DNA of 53,401 nucleotides, from the NCBI GenBank assembly GCA_007694145.1, contig RECF01000061.1:1-53401 (forward strand), read 5' to 3'. This DNA comes from Acholeplasmatales bacterium. Its GTDB lineage: Bacteria; Bacillota_I; Bacilli_A; Izemoplasmatales; Izemoplasmataceae. Below are positions 42,373 to 51,900 of the stretch, piece after piece. The number at the start of each line of letters is the position of its first letter. The first letter of the stretch is position 1. The translations under genes and the position numbers were made by a program. Under the pieces are notes generated by a model, which saw only the letters and a list, made by a program, of their open reading frames with translations, made no database searches and was not told the DNA's origin.

Positions 42373-43032
42373 GTGTCAAAAAAAACGTTTGCAGTCATTG
42401 GGCTTGGTCGCTTTGGATATAGCCTTGTCGAAGAACTGATTAAAGGTCATTTCGACGTGCTCGTCATCGACCGAGATGAAAGTCGCATCAACAAGGTTGC
42501 CAAAATTGCAACCCATGCTGTGACGCTGGATACAACCGATGAAGCTGCCCTCCGTGATGTAGGGATTCAAAGCATTGATCACGTCATTGTCGCCATCGGG
42601 AAAGATATCGAAGACAGTATTTTGACCACCTTGATTTTGAAGGAAATCGGGGTAAAGAAAGTCACTGTAAAAGTGCAAAATGAATACCACGAGAAGGTCG
42701 TGTTGCGAATGGGCGCAGACGAAGTCATTCAACCAGAACGCGCTGCTGGTCGTCGCCTTGCTCACAAAATTGTGACCAACAACATTCTCGAATACTACGA
42801 TTTGAGTGAACACCATAGTTTCATTGCCATTGAAGCGCCGGAAAAACTGCAGGATGTTACGGTCATCAACCTCGATTTACGCAATAAGTATAATATCAAT
42901 ATCGTAGCCATCAAGCGTGGCGATGGCGTCATCATTCCCGGCCCTGAAGAAGTGTTTCAACAAAACGACCAGCTTTTACTAGTCGGTCGCAATGTCGATT
43001 TACAAAAGTTCACCCACTGGTGTGAAAAATAA
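42373..43032 (+). CDS. ktrA: Potassium uptake regulatory subunit KtrA (RCK domain)
   Basis: 219 residues from GTG 42373 (GAAGG, 8 bases); GTG 42364 overlaps that site. Cytoplasmic ring-forming regulator of a K+ channel/transporter. TrkA-N Rossmann domain FAVIGLGRFGYSLVEEL with the acidic VIDRDE that binds adenine nucleotide ribose (about 30-35), then a TrkA-C domain from about 140 (LRNKYNINIVAIKRGDGVIIPGPEEVFQQNDQLLLVG). The membrane partner KtrB is not in the window. A K+-dependent pyrophosphatase in the same region makes K+ supply relevant. Next gene, rdgB, follows by 22 bases. Confidence 0.92.
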   Translation: MSKKTFAVIGLGRFGYSLVEELIKGHFDVLVIDRDESRINKVAKIATHAVTLDTTDEAALRDVGIQSIDHVIVAIGKDIEDSILTTLILKEIGVKKVTVKVQNEYHEKVVLRMGADEVIQPERAAGRRLAHKIVTNNILEYYDLSEHHSFIAIEAPEKLQDVTVINLDLRNKYNINIVAIKRGDGVIIPGPEEVFQQNDQLLLVGRNVDLQKFTHWCEK

Positions 43033-43054
43033 GTCCTCTTGAAGGAGGCGCGAC

Positions 43055-43639
43055 ATGCATAAAAAAATGGTGATTGCCACTCGCAACAAAGGCAAACTCA
43101 CTGAGTACGAACATATGTTGCAACCGCTTGGCTTTGAAATTTTTTCCTTGTTTGATTTTTCCGTTCCTGATATTCCTGAAACGGGTGAGACGTTTTTCGA
43201 GAATGCCCGAATAAAAGCCTTGGCCATGCGTCAACATACACGTGAGTTGATTCTTGCGGATGATTCGGGTCTCGTTGTTGATGCTTTAGGTGGGGCGCCA
43301 GGTGTGCATTCAAAACGTTACTCAGAAGCGGGGACGGACGACGCAAACAACGAAAAACTACTTCAAGAGTTGGCGGTGCATCACGATCGTCGTGCCCGAT
43401 TTATCGCGGTCATTGTTTTAGTGCTGCCGTCTGGTGAAATCCGTGCATTCAACGGCGAACTACCGGGGTATATCCATACAGAGTGTGTCGGAGAACTTGG
43501 GTTTGGTTATGATCCACTTTTTTTGCCTGTAGGTCGTACGGAGACGCTGGCAGAACTCGGTCCGGCAGTCAAAAACCGCTTGTCGCACCGCGCCCGTGCC
43601 TTGAGACAACTGCTCGACTATTTGCAAGCTGAATCCTGA
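43055..43639 (+). CDS. rdgB: XTP/dITP diphosphatase (RdgB/HAM1 family)
   Basis: 194 residues; AGGAGG at 43042-43047. Cleaves ITP, XTP and dITP to monophosphates and PPi, keeping deaminated purines out of nucleic acids. VIATRNKGKLTEYE at 6-19, ADDSGLVVDALGGAPGVHSKRY (about 68-90), GELGFGYDPLFLP, and KNRLSHRARAL (the family's xxxSHRxxA). Complete and of normal length. The PPi it releases is substrate for the pyrophosphatase encoded at 31-33 kb. Confidence 0.96.
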   Translation: MHKKMVIATRNKGKLTEYEHMLQPLGFEIFSLFDFSVPDIPETGETFFENARIKALAMRQHTRELILADDSGLVVDALGGAPGVHSKRYSEAGTDDANNEKLLQELAVHHDRRARFIAVIVLVLPSGEIRAFNGELPGYIHTECVGELGFGYDPLFLPVGRTETLAELGPAVKNRLSHRARALRQLLDYLQAES

Positions 43640-43684
43640 ACGTCTTGACGGATTCGACCTACTTATATGAAGGAAGGTGAAACA

Positions 43685-44335
43685 GTGATAGACTTTCAAC
43701 ATGAACTGGAAAAAGCGTTGCGACAAAACGACAAACCACAGGCACACCACCTGATCAACGATTGGCTGAACACGCCAGAGCGCTTGATTCTTTTTTATGA
43801 GAAAATCATTCCCGCCATGATGAACAGCATTGATTGCGCACCCGATGATTACGCCTGTATCTGGGTTGAACATCAGATGAGTGCCATTGTACGCTCATTG
43901 GTTGAAGCGACCTACCCACTGGTCGTGAAGTATCAGTGTGAACTGACGCCAGCAAGACATGTCATGATTGCTTGCATCAAAGAGGAGACTCACGAGTTGG
44001 GCGCCGTCATCGGCAGTCATTTATTTGCCTTGAATGGTTTTGAAACAACGTATATCGGAGCGAACACGCCGTTGATGATTCTCGACAGCGCTTTGCGTGG
44101 CTTGCCCCATGTGGACTATTTGGTCCTCAGCGTTACCAATGCGTATAACATCGTCGAGCTCAACAAAGTAACAAGCCACCTAAACAAGCACTTCCCGAAA
44201 CTGAAAATCTACGCAGCTGGGCGGGGTATATCCCGCAATCAAAACAGTGTCAAGCTCGATGGGATTGTTGCGGGTTCGGCTGATATTCTTCAGTTGATAG
44301 AACAGGAGGGCTTGACATGTTCTCCTTCCAAATAG
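43685..44335 (+). CDS. Stand-alone cobalamin-binding domain protein
   Basis: 216 residues from GTG 43685 (GGAAGG, 7 bases); ATG 43667 lies upstream of that site. Helical N-terminal part (about 1-85) like the cap of CarH/MtaC-type B12 proteins, including VEH with Glu 62-His 63 where CarH has its upper-ligand Glu-His; the Trp of the Wx9EH motif is not in place (Ala there). The Rossmann-like part has KEETHELGAVIG with His 103 as lower cobalt ligand (DxHxxG form, Glu/Thr in place of Asp), DYLVLSVTNAY (SxL position) and IYAAGRGI (usual GG). No HTH or methyltransferase domain. Its end overlaps an ABC-permease gene by 19 bases, so they are co-expressed. Role unknown; a B12- or light-responsive sensor for the exporter is one idea. 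Confidence 0.82.
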   Translation: MIDFQHELEKALRQNDKPQAHHLINDWLNTPERLILFYEKIIPAMMNSIDCAPDDYACIWVEHQMSAIVRSLVEATYPLVVKYQCELTPARHVMIACIKEETHELGAVIGSHLFALNGFETTYIGANTPLMILDSALRGLPHVDYLVLSVTNAYNIVELNKVTSHLNKHFPKLKIYAAGRGISRNQNSVKLDGIVAGSADILQLIEQEGLTCSPSK

Positions 44336-45474
44336 GTTGGCGTTTTTTATGGCGTAGCAAAATGCAAACTCTGTTTATCACATTGGGTATTGGTATTGGT
44401 GTCGCGGTGCTTGTTTTTCTTGGGTCATTGCTTGAGGGACTAAGGATCAGCTTAATCGATACGACCATTGGCAGTAGTGCACACATCACAGTCGAGTCGA
44501 ATCAACGCAATACCCTGCTTGAAGACGATGATGCGATCATGCAATCCATTCGGTTGCTAGACAACCAGATTACCGTCGTCGCTAAAGCGCTTGATGGGCC
44601 GGCTAATATTGTTACTGGCGCAAGTGACTCCGATGCCGTACGCGTTCGCGGTTTTGATTTTGAGGACGCCGAAGGCATCTACAAGTTCAGCGAAAGACTC
44701 ATAGAAGGACGCTTACCGGTAAGTACGGATGAAGCCATCTTAGGTGTTGATTTAGTAGAAGCACTCAACTTACGCGTCGGGGATGCGTTTGTTGTGTTTG
44801 AACCCGTTTCCCGTCGCGAAGTGACGCGGACATTGACGGGGGTATATGACTTCCGGGTGATGCAAATTAATATGACATGGCTTGTCATGACGCTTGCCGG
44901 GGCACAAACACTCCTTGACGTAGAGGGGATCAGTCGTTATGAAATGCAAGTTAACGATGTGTTCGCCGCCGATGTGGTGGCAGAACGACTCGCTGCTGAA
45001 CTCGGAGAAGGTTACCTTGTCAGTGAGTGGAAAAGTGCCAATCAGGAACTGTTAAGCGGTTTGGAAGGTCAGGCGATATCGGGCATCATGATTCAGGTTT
45101 TCGTCCTCATATCCGTTGTGCTTGGTATAGCCAGCGTCCTCGCTATCACGGTTATGCAAAAGTCGCGCCAGCTCGGCATCCTCAAAGCCATGGGCATCAC
45201 CGATGCGGCTGCGAGTAAAATCTTCTTATCGGGAGGTTTGATCCTTGGTTTATTCGGTGCAATCCTCGGTGTCAGTCTTGGTTTAGGACTTTCAGTGGCC
45301 TTCATGACGTTTGCGCTCAATCCCGATGGGACGCCGATACTCGAACTGGCACTCACACCATCGTTTATCGCCATCAGTGCAGTCATTGCCGTCTTGGCCA
45401 GCCTCCTCGCTGCATTGGTGCCAGCACGCCGCAGTGCAAAACTCAATGTCATCGAGGTGATCCGCAATGGCTGA
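44317..45474 (+). CDS. ABC transporter permease, MacB/LolC/FtsX type
   Basis: 385 residues; AGGAGGG at 44302-44308. Type VII ABC fold: one N-terminal helix (TLFITLGIGIGVAVLVFLGSL), a large extracytoplasmic domain (about 45-245; GFDFEDAEGIYKF, EAILGVDLVEALNLRVGD are typical MacB-periplasmic-core features), then three helices (MIQVFVLISVVLGIASVLAI, LGLFGAILGVSLGLGLSVAF, FIAISAVIAVLASLLAALVPA) ending PARRSAKLNVIEVIR. QKSRQLGILKAMGI is the FtsX coupling helix. Such proteins do mechanotransmission: lipoprotein release, peptide or drug export. It overlaps the B12-protein gene upstream and the ATPase gene downstream. Confidence 0.92.
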   Translation: MFSFQIGWRFLWRSKMQTLFITLGIGIGVAVLVFLGSLLEGLRISLIDTTIGSSAHITVESNQRNTLLEDDDAIMQSIRLLDNQITVVAKALDGPANIVTGASDSDAVRVRGFDFEDAEGIYKFSERLIEGRLPVSTDEAILGVDLVEALNLRVGDAFVVFEPVSRREVTRTLTGVYDFRVMQINMTWLVMTLAGAQTLLDVEGISRYEMQVNDVFAADVVAERLAAELGEGYLVSEWKSANQELLSGLEGQAISGIMIQVFVLISVVLGIASVLAITVMQKSRQLGILKAMGITDAAASKIFLSGGLILGLFGAILGVSLGLGLSVAFMTFALNPDGTPILELALTPSFIAISAVIAVLASLLAALVPARRSAKLNVIEVIRNG

Positions 45475-46159
45475 TTTAGCCTTGAAACTCAGAGGAATTG
45501 AAAAGACGTATGGTAAAACTGTCATCACTAAGGTATTGCATGGTATCGACCTGGATATTGAGGCAGATGCCTTTACGGCGATCATTGGCCAAAGTGGTTC
45601 GGGAAAAAGTACACTCATGAATATTATCGGTACACTTGATCAACCAAGCGCCGGTGATATCGAAATTTTCGGGGTCAAAACACACACCATGAACAAGACC
45701 ACACTGGCAAAGCTGCGCAACGAGACGATTGGATTCATCTTTCAGCACCATTACCTGCTTCCTGAGTTTACGGCCCTTGAAAATATTCTCATGCCGTACC
45801 GCATCCGCCATGGGGCCATCTCCCAGGCTGCGCTGGACTATGCACTTGAACTCGTTGAGCTTGTCGGCTTGAGTCATGTCAAAGATAATCTGTCCACAGA
45901 AATGAGTGGTGGACAACAGCAACGCACCGCCATCGCCCGTGCACTGATCAACCGGCCGAAACTGATTCTTGCGGACGAACCAACCGGGGCCCTAGACAGT
46001 GACACCACCGAACAGGTATACGGTTTGTTGCGTCAAATCAATAAAGATTTTCGGACAACCTTTGTTATCATCACCCATGACAAGAAAGTGGCTGAACAAG
46101 CAGACCGCATGATTGAAATCAAAGATGGTCGCATCCATCTCGATGTACGTCTTGATTAG
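45467..46159 (+). CDS. ABC transporter ATP-binding protein, MacB/LolD type
   Basis: 230 residues, overlapping the permease gene by eight bases. Walker [10 protein letters not shown] (about 41-49), Q-loop [22 protein letters not shown] (LolD/MacB-like), signature MSGGQQQR, Walker [15 protein letters not shown]-loop ITHD. Works with the permease above as a homodimer. No third subunit or membrane-fusion protein is encoded here, as expected for a monoderm cell. Confidence 0.95.
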   Translation: MADLALKLRGIEKTYGKTVITKVLHGIDLDIEADAFTAIIGQSGSGKSTLMNIIGTLDQPSAGDIEIFGVKTHTMNKTTLAKLRNETIGFIFQHHYLLPEFTALENILMPYRIRHGAISQAALDYALELVELVGLSHVKDNLSTEMSGGQQQRTAIARALINRPKLILADEPTGALDSDTTEQVYGLLRQINKDFRTTFVIITHDKKVAEQADRMIEIKDGRIHLDVRLD

Positions 46160-46168
46160 GAGACTGTG

Positions 46169-46675
46169 ATGAAAATACTCGTTGTAAGCGACATCCATCG
46201 CGACAAGAAACGTCTTGACGCGATTCTAAATGAACACACGGATGCGTCATTGCGCATCAGCCTCGGTGACTCAGAACTCAGTAGCCGGACGCTCAGCGAC
46301 AAGGACATTTTGGCAGTCAAGGGGAACTATCCGTTTGATGCAGGTATCGGATACGACCATGTCCTGACGGTATCAGGTCGGCGATGGTTGTTGACGCATG
46401 GGCACAAGTACGGTGTTCGAAACCAGTTGGAAGAACTGTATGCAGCCATGCAGGATCAAACGTGCGAGGTCGCCCTTTATGGTCACACGCACCGGGCAGC
46501 TTGGACGAAACGCAAAGGGTGTTTGATGATCAACCCCGGGTCGATCAGTCAAAGTCGTGATGACAAACCAGAAAGCTACTTGATAGTTAGCGGTGATGCG
46601 GCACAATGGGTATTTTCCTGGTATGATGCACGGTATCACACGCTTATCGATCGTATCGAACATAGAGTGGGTTAG
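46169..46675 (+). CDS. Metallophosphoesterase, YfcE/MJ0936 family
   Basis: 168 residues from ATG 46169 (AGGAG 46158-46162). Two-metal phosphodiesterase with VVSDIHRD (DxH), LGDSEL (GD), VKGNYPFD (GN), LTHGHKYG and YGHTHRA (GH-x-H), in the order and size of the small YfcE-type phosphodiesterases (about 160-180 aa). Substrate is unknown; family members hydrolyse model phosphodiesters and 2',3'-cyclic nucleotides. Nine bases after the ABC ATPase gene and thus in the B12-ABC operon. Confidence 0.93.
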   Translation: MKILVVSDIHRDKKRLDAILNEHTDASLRISLGDSELSSRTLSDKDILAVKGNYPFDAGIGYDHVLTVSGRRWLLTHGHKYGVRNQLEELYAAMQDQTCEVALYGHTHRAAWTKRKGCLMINPGSISQSRDDKPESYLIVSGDAAQWVFSWYDARYHTLIDRIEHRVG

Positions 46676-46713
46676 TGTTCTTGCAAATTATCAGGGGGAT
46701 ACAGTCTGAAGAA

Positions 46714-46738
46714 GGCACGTCTGTGTGCGTGTTTTTTT
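46714..46738 (+). terminator. Terminator after the phosphoesterase gene
   Basis: CACG (46716-46719) and CGTG (46728-46731) or the overlapping GCAC/GTGC stem, followed by T7. Short stem but a clear T-run. Confidence 0.55.
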
Positions 46739-46773
46739 CTGTGAAAATGATAGGGGTTACACAAGGTTTTACT

Positions 46774-46802
46774 TTGCTTTTGCAAACGATTTCATGTAAT
46801 CT
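46774..46802 (+). promoter_or_regulatory. Promoter of the glucosidase gene with a perfect cre box
   Basis: TTGCTT (46774-46779), a 17-base spacer, TAATCT (46797-46802, weak). TTGCAAACGATTTCA (46780-46794) matches WTGNAARCGNWWWCA at all 15 positions. Alpha-glucosidases are classic catabolite-repressed genes, which backs the assignment. Confidence 0.65.
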
Positions 46803-46830
46803 ATGCCTATAGATTGCCGAGGTGAACAAC

Positions 46831-48522
46831 ATGGAAAAATGGTGGCAGAACACCATTGTCTATCAAGTGTACTTACGTAGTTTTTTCGACACGAACAACG
46901 ATGGCATCGGGGACTTGCAGGGCGTCATAGCTAAGCTTGATTATTTACAGTCCCTCGGCATTGAGACGGTGTGGATCAGCCCGCATTATGACTCGCCGAT
47001 GGATGACAATGGCTATGATATCCGGAACTTTCTTAAAGTCAGTGAAGATTATGGGACCATCGAAGATTTTCGCGACCTGCTTGATGCGGCCCATGCACGA
47101 GACATGAAAATCATCATCGATTTGGTTTTGAACCATACGTCCGATGAGCATCCATGGTTCGTCGCAGCCCGCGATCCCAGTCACCCAGAGCATGAAAAGT
47201 ATCGCGACTACTATATTTGGCATCCTCCAAAGTATGACGCATTAGGTCAACGAAAACTCCCAACACAATGGGTCTCGTGGTTTGGTGGTCCGGTATGGGA
47301 GTACAATCCACCGACGGATGCTTACTATTTACATATTTTCAGTAAAAAAATGCCGGATTTGAACTGGCGCAACAAGGCTATGCGTGAAGATTTGAAGCGC
47401 ATCATTCGCTGGTGGGTGGATCTCGGCGTGGACGGATTCCGGATCGACGCCTCCAATCACCTGGAAAAAAACTGGTCTTTTCCGGATGCGCGTCCTGGCT
47501 ACGAGCACTTTTCAAGTTTGCCCAAGCATCATACATATCTCGCCGAACTGGGTCGGGAAATATTCAAACCCAATGATCTGATGATCATGGGTGAAGCCGG
47601 TGGGGCTTCACGGGCGGAAGCTTTGCAATATGCCGGGTTTGATTCCGATGAGTTCAACATGTTGATTCAGTTTGAACATTGCTGGGTCGATTGTGATCCA
47701 ACAAACCACGTGACCCCCGGAAAATGGGCCAAGGGCACCATTGACTTGCCGCGCCTAAAGCATAGTTTTGCCCATTGGATTGACGTGTTCAAGGGAAAAG
47801 GATGGAACACCATTTACTGGGCGAATCATGACCAACCACGTGTCGTGTCACACTATGGATGCGACACCCACGACTATCATACCCGTAGTGCGAAAATGTT
47901 GGCTTATGTCTTGTACTTTTTACCCGGTACGCCGATTGTATATTACGGCGAAGAAATCGGGATGACCAACGTGGACTACACCAAGCTCAGTGACTTTCGC
48001 GATGTGGAAGTGTTTACCGAGTATGAAAACTTCATCGCCAATGGTGCCAGCCATGATGTGGCCATGCAAGCCTTGCGGGATCGCTCGCGAGACAATGCCC
48101 GTTCGCCCATGCAATGGAACAGGATGCTTCATGCTGGTTTCAGTGAACACCCTCCTTGGATGCCCGTCAACAACAACTATGAAGTCATCAATGTCAGACG
48201 TCAGGAACAAGACGGCGACTCCATTTTGATGACCTATCGGCATCTCCTCACTTTGCGGAAAGAGGAACGACTCGCTTTTAGCACCCCGGAGTTTTTTGAT
48301 CTGGACCATCCTCAGTTCTTTTCTTACCGAACAACCGGAGCACAGCACACGTTCTTGATTTTAGCGAATTTCAAAGCATCACCCATGACATGTCGCTTAC
48401 CGGATGAACTCCAAACATACACACTGTACCTTCACAACCTCGAACACGATCTCGATGAAAAAAGCGAGCAGTTTGAACCGTATGAGGCGCGGGTTTACCG
48501 GCGCTTGAAATCGCCACGTTGA
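46831..48522 (+). CDS. GH13 alpha-glucosidase (oligo-1,6-glucosidase/maltase type)
   Basis: 563 residues from ATG 46831 (GAGG at 46819-46822). Cytoplasmic, no signal peptide. Conserved regions: DLVLNHTSDEH; DGFRIDASNH with nucleophile Asp 206; MGEAGG with acid/base Glu 255; WANHDQPR with Asp 334; and SPMQWN. Catalytic TIM barrel with B-domain (about 105-175), then a C-terminal beta domain from about 480. In GH13_31 enzymes the residue after the nucleophile influences specificity: Val favours alpha-1,6, Ala favours alpha-1,4; here it is Ala, hinting at maltase-like activity. No sugar transporter is adjacent. Confidence 0.93.
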   Translation: MEKWWQNTIVYQVYLRSFFDTNNDGIGDLQGVIAKLDYLQSLGIETVWISPHYDSPMDDNGYDIRNFLKVSEDYGTIEDFRDLLDAAHARDMKIIIDLVLNHTSDEHPWFVAARDPSHPEHEKYRDYYIWHPPKYDALGQRKLPTQWVSWFGGPVWEYNPPTDAYYLHIFSKKMPDLNWRNKAMREDLKRIIRWWVDLGVDGFRIDASNHLEKNWSFPDARPGYEHFSSLPKHHTYLAELGREIFKPNDLMIMGEAGGASRAEALQYAGFDSDEFNMLIQFEHCWVDCDPTNHVTPGKWAKGTIDLPRLKHSFAHWIDVFKGKGWNTIYWANHDQPRVVSHYGCDTHDYHTRSAKMLAYVLYFLPGTPIVYYGEEIGMTNVDYTKLSDFRDVEVFTEYENFIANGASHDVAMQALRDRSRDNARSPMQWNRMLHAGFSEHPPWMPVNNNYEVINVRRQEQDGDSILMTYRHLLTLRKEERLAFSTPEFFDLDHPQFFSYRTTGAQHTFLILANFKASPMTCRLPDELQTYTLYLHNLEHDLDEKSEQFEPYEARVYRRLKSPR

Positions 48523-48546
48523 TGACCGACGCAAAGATACGCACCT

Positions 48547-48592
48547 AAGAACCTCGTAGCCTGCTATTTCAAGCGGTTGCGAGGTTCTTTTT
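48547..48592 (+). terminator. Terminator of the glucosidase gene
   Basis: AAGAACCTCG (48547-48556) pairs with CGAGGTTCTT (48580-48589), followed by TTT. Confidence 0.85.
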
Positions 48593-48941
48593 AAGGTTAT
48601 TTCGCACATAAATGATTAAAGTGCCATATGTTGCACACTGCACAAAAAAATACGAGCCAAGATGCGACTTGCACCAAAACGGTTGAAAAGACCATCAAAA
48701 ACATGAGTTGACCGCTTAAATTACCTAGCTGTCGCCCTTTGAAGCATCATAGGTCTCCCATTCAGGCCTAAAACTGCGCTGTTTGGCACTGTGATAGACC
48801 TTGAAAATTGCTAAAATTATCGGGCTTTTAACACACTCTTTTTGCATTGTCTATTTCCTTTTGCAAAAAAATGGTATATAATGATTTATAATAAAATTAA
48901 CTCGCAATGCATGATAAAAATTCGTAAAGGAATGATAACTT
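48593..48941. other. Intergenic leader region of the giant repeat-protein gene
   Basis: 349 bases with no supported gene. From about 48840 the sequence turns AT-rich and contains a perfect TATAAT at 48877-48882 (no clear -35 at 17 bases; TTTCCT at 48854-48859 is the nearest), then AAAGGA at 48926-48931, 10 bases before the ATG. Nothing else recognisable was found between 48602 and 48840. Confidence 0.5.
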
Positions 48942-51900
48942 ATGTTGCAGCAGCTGAATTTCGGACTCCTTTTCAATCTCATGTTTGTACTTATCATTGT
49001 TTTTGCAGTTCTCTTCGGTTACCTCAGGGGACTGAAAAAGACCATCTACACATTCATTGTGAAGCTGGTTTTCCTTTTGTTCTTCATCATCACGATCAAC
49101 GGGATGGTGAACATGCTCTGGTCCATGAACATTCTTGGGCTAGGGTCGTTGCTAGGTGCTATTATCCCTGAACTTTCCGGGGTGGGTAGCTTCAAGGAAG
49201 CCTTGCCGCTGATCTTGGAGTTGTACCTTGGCGACATGTTGAGCACTTCGATTACCAATGAAGAGTTCATCGCCTTTACTACAGGACTTGGACTATTCGT
49301 TTTCAAGGTTGCCTACACAATTGTGTATTTCACCGTTGTCTGGGCCCTTTACAGACTCGTCTTCTTGATTGTTCGCTTCATCTTCGTCAAAGAAGACAAA
49401 GAAGCTGAAAAACCGGTTAAACTCCGTCGGCGCCGTTTTGGTGCCCTGTTCGGTGTTCTTAATGCCGGTTTAACAATTTATGCGCTCATCATCATCCTCG
49501 GTGGTTTCATGAGCATTGCCGAAAGCGTTGAAAGCTTGAATGCCGATACCGCTTCGCTGCGCTCAAACGCACTGAACGTCCAGGATGAATGGGTGCCGTT
49601 ATCTGACCCGCTGGTCGATTTGGATGCTTTTGCTGACATCTTCGAACTGGTTGATAATGTCACGGATGGTTTCAATCGGACCGTGTTTGTCCGTATTGCT
49701 GGCATCTTCCGCGTTGCTGATCCTGACAGCGACCAAAGGATTGCCATTCATTTGCGACTGTTTGATCGCGTGTTCTCGTTCAAGTATCGTGACGAAAACA
49801 TCTCGGTTCGCAAAGAGCTCGCCATCCTTGCCGATGCAGCTGGCATCTTTTTGAACTCTAAGTTCATTGAAACGCAAGACATCGCAGACATCCGTCCGGA
49901 TGATGTGCGGGATATTTTCGAAACAGCGTCAGGTTCGAAACTGTTCATCGCCATTCTCCCGCTGGCTATTGAAGTCGCAGCCGACTATTTCGATGTCGAC
50001 ATTTCCGTTGAACGTGAAGAGTTGTATGCGTTGGACTGGGAAACTGAAATCAAACAGCTTGGGCAAATCGCCTATGCTATGTTGACGATTGTCCACTATG
50101 CAGGTTTGTTGGACGATGCGCTTGATCTTGAAACCGTCACGTTCGATGGTGAACAGATGCAGGCGCTATTTGACTCTTTGGCTGATTCGGCGCTGATGAC
50201 TTTGACAGCCTATGTCGCGATGGAAACCGTTCTTCGTGAAGTGGGTGGCATGGTCGAGGCCGTCATCACCATTCCCGTTGGACTTGACTGGGATGCTGAG
50301 TTCCGGGCACTTGGGTACATTGTCAACCAAATTGTCAGTACGAACATAACCCTTGGCGACATCAATGCTGGCGATCCTTTCGCCATTCTCGGTATCTTGT
50401 CCGCCGTTGACTTTACCATTTTGATTGAATCGAAGCTGATTTCTTACGCTGCCATCAACATTCTAACCGGTGCGTTGGACATTGAAGCTTTGGATATGAT
50501 CGTTGTACCAGACACCGTGATTTGGTTCGATGAAGATGGCAATGTGCCGGTAGGTGGTGAGCTGTTCACCATCTTGAATGCCGTGAACGAAATCGCCAAA
50601 GTCGCTGGTCAGATTAACCTAGATGATCTCGACCTCAACTTCCTGCACGATTTGTCTTATGACATTATCGCGAGTATCTTTGCATCACAGATCGTTGAGG
50701 CGACCCTCGGGAGCTTGTTGCTGAACCTCGATGAACTCGGACTTGAAGACATTGAAGAATTCCTTGTCATTCCAAGTGCTGCAAAGAAGACCATCATGGT
50801 CAATGAAGAGGCACGTGACATCGTCAAAGCGGATGAACTGCTTTTGATCTTCGATTTCTTCTTCGCATTGGACATCGAAGATTATAACGATCTCTTGCCA
50901 GATAACATAGACGTTTCACTTTTGAAATTGTTCAGCGTAAGCGAAGAGGAGTCGCATGTGCTGAACCAGGCTTTGGCCGACAAGCTGCTTGCATCCAATA
51001 TACTGCACGCTTCAGTTTCGACGTTGGTGTTCAACCAACTTGAAGAACTGGAGCTTGACGATATGGTGACCATCCCCCATTTGAGTTTTGATGGGGAAGT
51101 AGTCGTCTATACCGATCCGATCGATGACATTAAGTACATCAGCCGTCAGGAAATCAAAAACGTTCTAGCCCTTGCGCTGATTGTCGAACTAGAATCACTC
51201 GAAGCACTTGAAGAAATGGCGATTGACGTTGCCGGTGTTTTCGAGCACATTGATATTGTTCTCAACTCCGCCATTATTCATGCGACACTGACTGACCTGC
51301 TTCTTGATTTCACCGAAGAAGCGTTGGCCGATTTTGAAATCGATGAACGTACGATCGAAATTTTCCTCGTTGTACCGCATCTTGATGACAGCGGTCAACC
51401 GGTCCGTATACTTGTTGGTGAGGGTCAAACCGATCCCGTGACAGGTGAGGACGTATCGCGTGAGTACATCAGCAAACACGAAGTGAAGAACCTCGTGTCT
51501 TTTGCACGTTCATTGCTGGTTACAACCGATCTCAAAGTCATTCTCGATGCACTTGAAGATGACGACCCGCTGGCACTTGATGCCGTGGTGTCCCTTGAGA
51601 ATCTTTTTGCCGACAGCGAACATGCGGCCTTGTTTGATTCGTCCATCGTCCAAGGGACTTTGTCTAAGGCGTTGCTTGACATAGCATCCGAGCCGCTGTT
51701 TGTCCTTGACCTTGACATGACGACCATTGAACTGGGTCTTCAAGTACCGTTTACAACGTTTGACGGAACACCGATTCGCATTGAAGTGGGTGAAGGTGTT
51801 ACCGCTTTTGAATACATTACCAAAGCAGAACTCAATCGTTTCCTTGAGATTCTTGATGTGGCCCTGATTGACAAATCAGTCGGCAACCTGCTTGACACCA

